The notes under the pieces were generated by a model, which saw nothing but the letters and a program-made list of their open reading frames with translations, searched no databases and had not been told where the DNA came from. Positions 6,450 to 11,355 of a stretch of DNA of 11,355 nt are shown here, one piece after another. Origin of the DNA: Pseudomonadota bacterium (GTDB lineage: Bacteria; Myxococcota_A; Polyangia; Polyangiales; Polyangiaceae); contig JAEWOQ010000588.1 of NCBI GenBank assembly GCA_023460875.1, positions 1 to 11,355 on the forward strand, in the 5' to 3' direction. Both the position numbers and the translations under genes were made by a program. Position 1 is the first letter of the stretch, and each line of letters starts with the position of its first letter.

Positions 6450-9400
6450 ATGTTCAAGACCGTTCTCGTCGCAAATCGTGGAGAAATCGCCGTACGGGCC
6501 CTGCGCACGCTGCGCCGGCTGGGGGTGAGGAGCGTCACCGTCCACTCGGAGGCCGACCGGAGCAGCGCGCACGTCTCGCAGGCGGACGTCGCCGTGCCGC
6601 TGGGGGGCAGCGCCGCGTCGGAGAGCTACCTGCGCGCCGACGCGCTCCTGCAGGCTGCCCGAGAGACGGGCGCGGAGGCGATCTATCCGGGGTACGGCTT
6701 CCTCTCCGAGAGCGCGGACTTCGCGGAGGCGTGCGAAGCCACGGGGCTCGCCTTCATCGGCCCTACGCCGAGCCAGATGCGGGCCTTTGGGCTCAAGCAC
6801 AGCTCGCGGGAGATCGCGCGCCAGAGCGGCGTGCCCCTGACGCCGGGTACGGGGCTGCTCACGAGCGTCGCGGAGGCGTGCGCGCACGCGGCGCGCATCG
6901 GCTATCCAGTCATGCTCAAGAGCACGGCTGGCGGCGGGGGCATCGGCCTGAGCCGCTGCGACGACGAGCCGGCGCTCGTGAGCGCCTTCGAGAGCGTACA
7001 GCGGCTCGGTCAGCAGTTCTTCGCGGACGGCGGGGTGTTCTTGGAGCGTTGCATTACGCGGGCGCGCCACGTCGAGGTGCAGATCTTCGGTGACGGGCAG
7101 GGGCGAGTGGTCGCCTTGGGGGAGCGCGATTGCTCGGTCCAGCGGCGCAATCAGAAGGTCATCGAGGAGACCCCGGCGCCGCACCTGCCCGCCGCTACGC
7201 GCCGCGCGTTGCTCGACGCGGCGGTGCGCCTCGGTGAGGCGGTGCAGTATCGCTCGGCGGGTACGGTGGAGTTCATCTATGACGCCGAGCGGGACGAGTT
7301 CTACTTCCTCGAGGTGAACGCGCGCCTGCAGGTAGAGCACCCGGTGACGGAGATGGTGACGGGCCTCGATCTTATCGAGTGCATGCTCCGGGTGGCCTCG
7401 GGAGATCCCCTCGACTGGGCGGTCCTGGCGCGAGCGCCGGCAGGGGCGGCGATCGAGGTGCGCCTCTACGCGGAGAATCCCCTGCGCAACTTTCAGCCCT
7501 CTCCCGGGCCGCTCACGGAGGTGAGATTCCCGGCGGGCGTCCGGGTCGATGGCTGGGTCGACACGGGGACGGAGGTGACGGCGCACTACGATCCTCTGCT
7601 CGCCAAGGTGATCGTCCGCGGCGACGACCGCAACGCGGCGCTGGGCGCCCTCACCGCGGCCTTGGCGGAGTCGCGCGTCCAGGGGATCGCGACGAACCTG
7701 GAGTACCTGCGGCACGTGGTCGCCAGTCCGGCGTTCCGCGAGGGGGGCGTCTCCACGCGCTTCCTGGACGACCTCGAGTTCCACCCTGCGGAGATCGAGG
7801 TCATCGAGCCCGGAACGCAGACCAGCGTACAGGACTACCCCGGGCGCGTCGGCTACTGGAACATCGGAGTGCCCCCTTCTGGTCCGATGGATGACTACGC
7901 GTTCCGTGTGGGCAACCGCATCGTCGGGAACGAGCTGGGCGCGGCGGGGCTCGAGTGCACCCTCCAGGGCCCCACGCTCCGGTTCCACGGGGACGCCGTC
8001 ATCGCCCTCACCGGAGCGCCTTGCTCTGCGGTCCTCGAGTCCCCGGTCGCCGACGGGCGAGAGGCGCCCTTCTGGACGCCGATCCACGTTCGTGCGGGAG
8101 AGGTTCTGCGCCTGGGCCGCGCGATGTCCGGATGCCGCACCTACCTCGCCGTGCGCCACGGGATCGACGTGCCCGTCTATCTCGGGAGCCGCAGCACCTT
8201 CGCCCTGGGACAGTTCGGGGGGCACGCAGGGAGGACGCTGCGACCCGGGGACGTGCTCGACATCGCCAAAGAGGCTCCGCCGCGAGAGCCCGAGGCGGCG
8301 CCCCGCGACCTCGTCCCGAGCTACCACTCCGAGTGGACCATCGGCGTGCTCTACGGACCCCACGGAGCCCCGGACTTCTTCACCTCCGAGTCGCTGGAGG
8401 AGCTCTTCGCCGCGCGCTGGACCGTCCATTACAACTCCAACCGGCTCGGCGTGCGCCTCACCGGACCCACACCGGCCTGGGCGCGAACCGACGGCGGTGA
8501 GGCCGGTCTCCATCCCTCGAACATCCACGACTGCGAGTACGCGATCGGGAGCATCAACTTCACGGGAGACAGCCCGGTCATCCTGACCCACGATGGTCCC
8601 AGCCTCGGCGGGTTCGTGTGTCCCTTCACCATCGCCAAGGCGGAGCTCTGGAAGGTCGGGCAGCTCAAGCCCGGCGATCGCATCCGGTTCTGTAGGATCG
8701 ACTACGAGGAGGCGCGGGCGCTCGAGGAGGGTCAGCTGCGCAGCATCGAGACCCTCAGGGTGGCCCCGGCTCCGACGGTCGCGACGTCGGTGTTCTCCGG
8801 GGGACGCGGGGCGCCGTCGAACGGCGCTGCTCTCGACGGCTGCTCCCCTGCGGTGCTCGCGGCTCTCCCCGCGACGGCGGAGCGCCCGGAGGTGGTGTAT
8901 CGCCAAGCGGGCGACGGCTACGTGCTCATCGAGTACGGGCCCAACCTCCTCGATCTCGCCTCCCGCATGCGGGTGCACCTGTTCATGGAGGCCCTGAAGG
9001 CGCGGCCCGTGCCGGGCGTGCTCGAGGTGTCGCCCGGGGTGCGCTCCGTGCAGGTCCGATATGACGGCCGAGTTCAACGCCAGTCGGCGCTGCTGGACCA
9101 GCTGCTGGCGGTCGAGGAGAGCTTGCCCGACGTCGGCGCGCTGAAGGTCCCTACGCGCGTCGTGCGCTTGCCTCTCGCCTTCGAGGACTCCGCCACCTTG
9201 GGGGCGGTGGAGCGCTACGCCCAAACCGTGCGCGCGGAGGCGCCTTGGCTGCCGAACAACGTGGATTTCATCCAGCGGATCAACGGTCTGGCGAACCGAG
9301 ACGAGGTGCGGGAGATCGTCTACGCCGCGCGCTATCTCGTGCTCGGGCTGGGGGACGTCTACCTCGGCGCGCCGTGCGCGGTGCCCGTCGATCCCAGGCA

Positions 9401-10130
9401 TCGCCTGCTGACGTCGAAGTACAACCCAGCCCGCACTTACACCGCCGAGGGCACCGTCGGGATCGGGGGCGTGTATATGTGCATCTATGGCATGGATTCG
9501 CCGGGGGGCTATCAGCTCGTGGGGCGCACGCTCCCCATCTGGAACAAGTTCCTGAAGAACCCGCAGTTCCGGCCGGGCGAGCCGTGGCTCTTGCGCTTCT
9601 TCGATCAGGTGGAGTTCTTCCCTGTCTCCGAGCGGGAGCTCGTGGAGCGGCGCGAGGCCTTTCGGGAGGGGCACCCCGCCGGCGCCATCCAGATCCGGGA
9701 GGAGGAGTTCGACTTCGCCGCTCACCGCCGGTTCCTCGACGAGAACGCGTCCAGCATCGCCGAGTTCCGTGCACGCCAGGCGCTGGCCTTCGAGCGGGAG
9801 GTCGCGCATTGGCAGACGGAGCAGGTCGCGCGAGACGTCCCCGCGGTGGTGGAGGTCGAGCCCCCGGACGACCTCGACGTCGACGGGCACGCCGTGGCCG
9901 CGGACCTCTGTGGCAACCTGTGGAAGGTGCTGGTCGAGCTCGGGCAGCGCGTGGACGCGGGGCAGGAGCTCCTCGTCGTGGAGGCCATGAAGATGGAGCT
10001 TACCGTGACCGCCCCCGTCGCCGGCACCGTGAAGGCGATCCGATGTCAGCCGGGCAAGGCTGTGAACCCGGGGGACACGCTGGTCTTGCTCGAACCATCG
10101 GCCGAGCCTACGGAGGGCGCGCGTCCATGA
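6450..10130 (+). CDS. uca: Urea carboxylase (biotin-dependent)
   Basis: Catalyses ATP- and bicarbonate-dependent carboxylation of urea to allophanate (EC 6.3.4.6) in the cytoplasm. The 1226 residues contain all expected domains in order. Biotin carboxylase (about 1-445) has the KSTAGGGGIG glycine loop (K157), LEVNARLQVEHPVTE and the arginine in AIEVRLYAENP. The first carboxyltransferase domain (CT_A_B, KipA/AHS2-like, about 449-770) has PGTQTSVQDYPGR and GPSLGGFVCPFT. The second (CT_C_D, KipI/AHS1-like, about 810-1030) is followed by a linker and a C-terminal biotin carboxyl carrier domain with EAMKMEL, where K1181 is the biotin site. MFKTVLVANRGEIAVR is the canonical start of the family; the ribosome site is only a G-run (6437-6441). 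Its stop overlaps the next gene by 4 bp. Relatives act on guanidine, but the urea importer and allophanate hydrolase beside it favour urea. The enzyme appears intact. Confidence 0.93.
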   Translation: MFKTVLVANRGEIAVRALRTLRRLGVRSVTVHSEADRSSAHVSQADVAVPLGGSAASESYLRADALLQAARETGAEAIYPGYGFLSESADFAEACEATGLAFIGPTPSQMRAFGLKHSSREIARQSGVPLTPGTGLLTSVAEACAHAARIGYPVMLKSTAGGGGIGLSRCDDEPALVSAFESVQRLGQQFFADGGVFLERCITRARHVEVQIFGDGQGRVVALGERDCSVQRRNQKVIEETPAPHLPAATRRALLDAAVRLGEAVQYRSAGTVEFIYDAERDEFYFLEVNARLQVEHPVTEMVTGLDLIECMLRVASGDPLDWAVLARAPAGAAIEVRLYAENPLRNFQPSPGPLTEVRFPAGVRVDGWVDTGTEVTAHYDPLLAKVIVRGDDRNAALGALTAALAESRVQGIATNLEYLRHVVASPAFREGGVSTRFLDDLEFHPAEIEVIEPGTQTSVQDYPGRVGYWNIGVPPSGPMDDYAFRVGNRIVGNELGAAGLECTLQGPTLRFHGDAVIALTGAPCSAVLESPVADGREAPFWTPIHVRAGEVLRLGRAMSGCRTYLAVRHGIDVPVYLGSRSTFALGQFGGHAGRTLRPGDVLDIAKEAPPREPEAAPRDLVPSYHSEWTIGVLYGPHGAPDFFTSESLEELFAARWTVHYNSNRLGVRLTGPTPAWARTDGGEAGLHPSNIHDCEYAIGSINFTGDSPVILTHDGPSLGGFVCPFTIAKAELWKVGQLKPGDRIRFCRIDYEEARALEEGQLRSIETLRVAPAPTVATSVFSGGRGAPSNGAALDGCSPAVLAALPATAERPEVVYRQAGDGYVLIEYGPNLLDLASRMRVHLFMEALKARPVPGVLEVSPGVRSVQVRYDGRVQRQSALLDQLLAVEESLPDVGALKVPTRVVRLPLAFEDSATLGAVERYAQTVRAEAPWLPNNVDFIQRINGLANRDEVREIVYAARYLVLGLGDVYLGAPCAVPVDPRHRLLTSKYNPARTYTAEGTVGIGGVYMCIYGMDSPGGYQLVGRTLPIWNKFLKNPQFRPGEPWLLRFFDQVEFFPVSERELVERREAFREGHPAGAIQIREEEFDFAAHRRFLDENASSIAEFRARQALAFEREVAHWQTEQVARDVPAVVEVEPPDDLDVDGHAVAADLCGNLWKVLVELGQRVDAGQELLVVEAMKMELTVTAPVAGTVKAIRCQPGKAVNPGDTLVLLEPSAEPTEGARP

Positions 10131-10963
10131 CCTCCGAGCTCACGAAGGGCCCCACGAGCGCCGAGCTCACCAAGGACCCCACGAGCGCCGAGCTTACGAA
10201 GAGCCCTCCCGCGAAGAGCCCTTCCGCCAAAAGCTGGGTCCATCACGGCAAGGCGAGGCCGGACAACCTCGCCGATCGTGTCTACCAATCGATCAAAGAG
10301 GAACTCTTCGAGTTCCGCCTGCTGCCCGGCAGCCGCTTCACGGAGACGGAGGTCGCCCAAAGAACGGCGGCGAGCCGTACGCCCGTGCGGCAGGCGCTCT
10401 ATCGACTGCAGCGGGAGGGCTACCTGGAGGTGTACTACCGCAACGGCTGGCGGGTGCGCCCGTTCGACTTCGACTACTTCGAGGAGCTCTATGACGTGCG
10501 TGTGGTGCTGGAGCTCGCCGCCGTCGAGCGCCTGTGCGCGTGGCCCAAGGGGCAATCCTGTCCGGAGCTCGAGGCGCTCGAGGCCACGTGGATGACGGGG
10601 GAGCGTCAGTTCGATGGTCCGCGCGCCGCGGCCCTGGACGAGCAGTTCCACTGCCTGCTCATGGACGCCGCCGGGAACCGGGAGATGGCGCGCCTGCACC
10701 GAGAGCTGAACGAACGCATCCGCATCATTCGCCGCTTGGACTTTGGTCGGGAGGAGCGCATCGAGGCGACCTACGACGAGCACGCGGGGGTCCTCGCGGC
10801 CGTGTTCGCCGGGCGATCCGACGAAGCGCGGCAGCGACTACGGACGCACATCGAGCTGAGCAAGGCCGAGGTGCGGAAAATTACCTGGCAGATGTTGCAG
10901 GAGGCGCGGGAGCGGGCATCGTCTCACGCCGAACCGGAGATCGTGGTGCCCAGGAGGCGATGA
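10127..10963 (+). CDS. GntR family (FCD subfamily) transcriptional regulator
   Basis: DNA-binding regulator, probably of this urea operon. The 278-residue protein has an unusual Ser/Thr/Lys/Pro-rich N-terminal tail (about 1-40) built from tandem repeats. A winged helix-turn-helix (about 44-112) follows, with TETEVAQRTAASRTPVRQAL and EGYLEV. The C-terminal FCD helical ligand domain carries the metal-site pattern DxxxH (D171, H175) plus H219 and H241, so it likely binds a metal and perhaps a small carboxylate or amide effector. The start overlaps the carboxylase stop (ATGA), so it is translationally coupled. No later in-frame start exists before the HTH, which supports the tail being translated. 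FCD proteins are usually repressors relieved by a pathway metabolite; urea or allophanate are candidates. Family call is firm; target and ligand are inferred. Confidence 0.88.
   Translation: MTSELTKGPTSAELTKDPTSAELTKSPPAKSPSAKSWVHHGKARPDNLADRVYQSIKEELFEFRLLPGSRFTETEVAQRTAASRTPVRQALYRLQREGYLEVYYRNGWRVRPFDFDYFEELYDVRVVLELAAVERLCAWPKGQSCPELEALEATWMTGERQFDGPRAAALDEQFHCLLMDAAGNREMARLHRELNERIRIIRRLDFGREERIEATYDEHAGVLAAVFAGRSDEARQRLRTHIELSKAEVRKITWQMLQEARERASSHAEPEIVVPRRR
10136..10216 (+). repeat. 27-bp tandem repeat encoding the regulator's N-terminal tail
   Basis: Three 27-bp units begin at 10136, 10163 and 10190. The first two are nearly identical and the third decays in its second half. They encode the 9-residue unit SAELTKxPT (variants ELTKGPT, ELTKDPT, ELTKSPP), then further PAKSP/SAKS motifs. 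Units are in frame, so copy-number change would lengthen or shorten the tail without breaking the protein. Confidence 0.85.
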
Positions 10964-10966
10964 GGG

Positions 10967-11355
10967 ATGGAGAAACACTCGAACCATCCGGTGCCCGCGG
11001 GTTGGACGATCGGCGAGTGGCAGGAGGCGTACAGGGGGGGCTCGCTCGCGCCGACCCTGTTGCTCGAGTGGGTCGAGCGGCTGCGTCCGGCGGACATCGC
11101 TTGGATCAGCGTCGCGACGCCGGCGCAGGTGTCCGCTCAGCTGAGCCAGCTCGAGCGCCGGCTCGAGGCCGTGGGCGGGGAGCTCGAGCGACTCCCGCTC
11201 TACGGCGTGCCGTTCGCGGTCAAGGACAACATCGACGTCGCGGACTGGGACACCACCGCCGCCTGCCCGGAGTTCGCCTATCGACCGGAGGCCGACGCTC
11301 CCGTCGTCGCGCGGCTCGTGGCCGCCGGAGCGATCCTGGTGGGCAAGACGAACTT
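10967..11355 (+). CDS. atzF: Allophanate hydrolase, N-terminal part (cut by window end)
   Basis: Amidase-signature enzyme expected to hydrolyse allophanate to ammonia and CO2 (EC 3.5.1.54), the second step after urea carboxylase. The 129 residues visible include PLYGVPFAVKDNIDVA, in which K86 is the catalytic lysine of the Ser-cisSer-Lys triad, and VARLVAAGAILVGKTN, both standard in this family. The serines lie beyond the window. The ATG has AGGAGG (10952-10957) at 9-nt spacing and starts 3 bp after the regulator stop, so it belongs to the same operon. From the visible part alone it could be another amidase, but the neighbour makes AtzF by far the likeliest. Whether the C-terminal allophanate-hydrolase domain is present cannot be seen. 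Confidence 0.88.
   Translation, partial: MEKHSNHPVPAGWTIGEWQEAYRGGSLAPTLLLEWVERLRPADIAWISVATPAQVSAQLSQLERRLEAVGGELERLPLYGVPFAVKDNIDVADWDTTAACPEFAYRPEADAPVVARLVAAGAILVGKTN

Noticed and set aside
6129..9890. A 1253-codon open frame on the minus strand opposite urea carboxylase
   Set aside because: It is the antisense shadow of a high-GC gene: Arg/His/Leu-rich, no recognisable domain, while the + strand frame encodes an unmistakable complete enzyme.
1..11355. tRNA, rRNA, CRISPR array, insertion sequence or phage genes
   Set aside because: None was seen; the window is fully explained by the urea genes and their intergenic regions.

Overview
The window is GC-rich and coding-dense, and every real gene lies on the + strand. 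It holds a urea acquisition and assimilation locus. A secreted outer-membrane beta-barrel protein shows the host is Gram-negative. The very high GC, long acidic/Ala-Pro linkers and gene style would fit a myxobacterium-like or other high-GC proteobacterial genome, but there is no phylogenetic marker here and this placement is a guess.

Layout. Positions 66-4397 carry urtB-urtC-urtD-urtE, tightly overlapped and translationally coupled: the two membrane permeases and two ATPases of a Urt-type urea ABC importer. The substrate-binding gene urtA is not in the window and is expected just upstream; a strong 14-bp hairpin (2-36) sits in front of urtB. A 379-bp non-coding stretch (4398-4776) holds a weak terminator-like hairpin, simple-sequence GC repeats, then an AT-richer promoter-like island with a 17-bp palindrome and a TTGGATACAA element. 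Positions 4777-6198 encode a signal-peptide-bearing outer-membrane barrel protein with a long Ala/Pro/Glu linker. A 251-bp gap (6199-6449) holds a 13-bp tandem duplication, several palindromes and a second exact TTGGATACAA. Positions 6450-10130 encode a complete biotin-dependent urea carboxylase, followed with a 4-bp overlap by a GntR/FCD-family regulator (10127-10963), then the start of an amidase-family allophanate hydrolase (10967 onward, cut by the window end).

How it works together (inference from families and order). Urea would cross the outer membrane, possibly through the barrel protein, be bound by the missing UrtA, and be imported by UrtBCDE. It would then be carboxylated with ATP and bicarbonate to allophanate, which AtzF hydrolyses to ammonia and CO2. 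This is the ATP-dependent, urease-independent route. The GntR regulator in the same operon is the natural candidate to bind the TTGGATACAA elements upstream of both the barrel gene and the carboxylase operon. The pathway is known; the points worth a second look are the shared operator-like element, the pairing of Urt with urea carboxylase instead of urease, the barrel gene between them, and small in-frame tandem repeats in UrtE and the regulator. I found no wholly new system.
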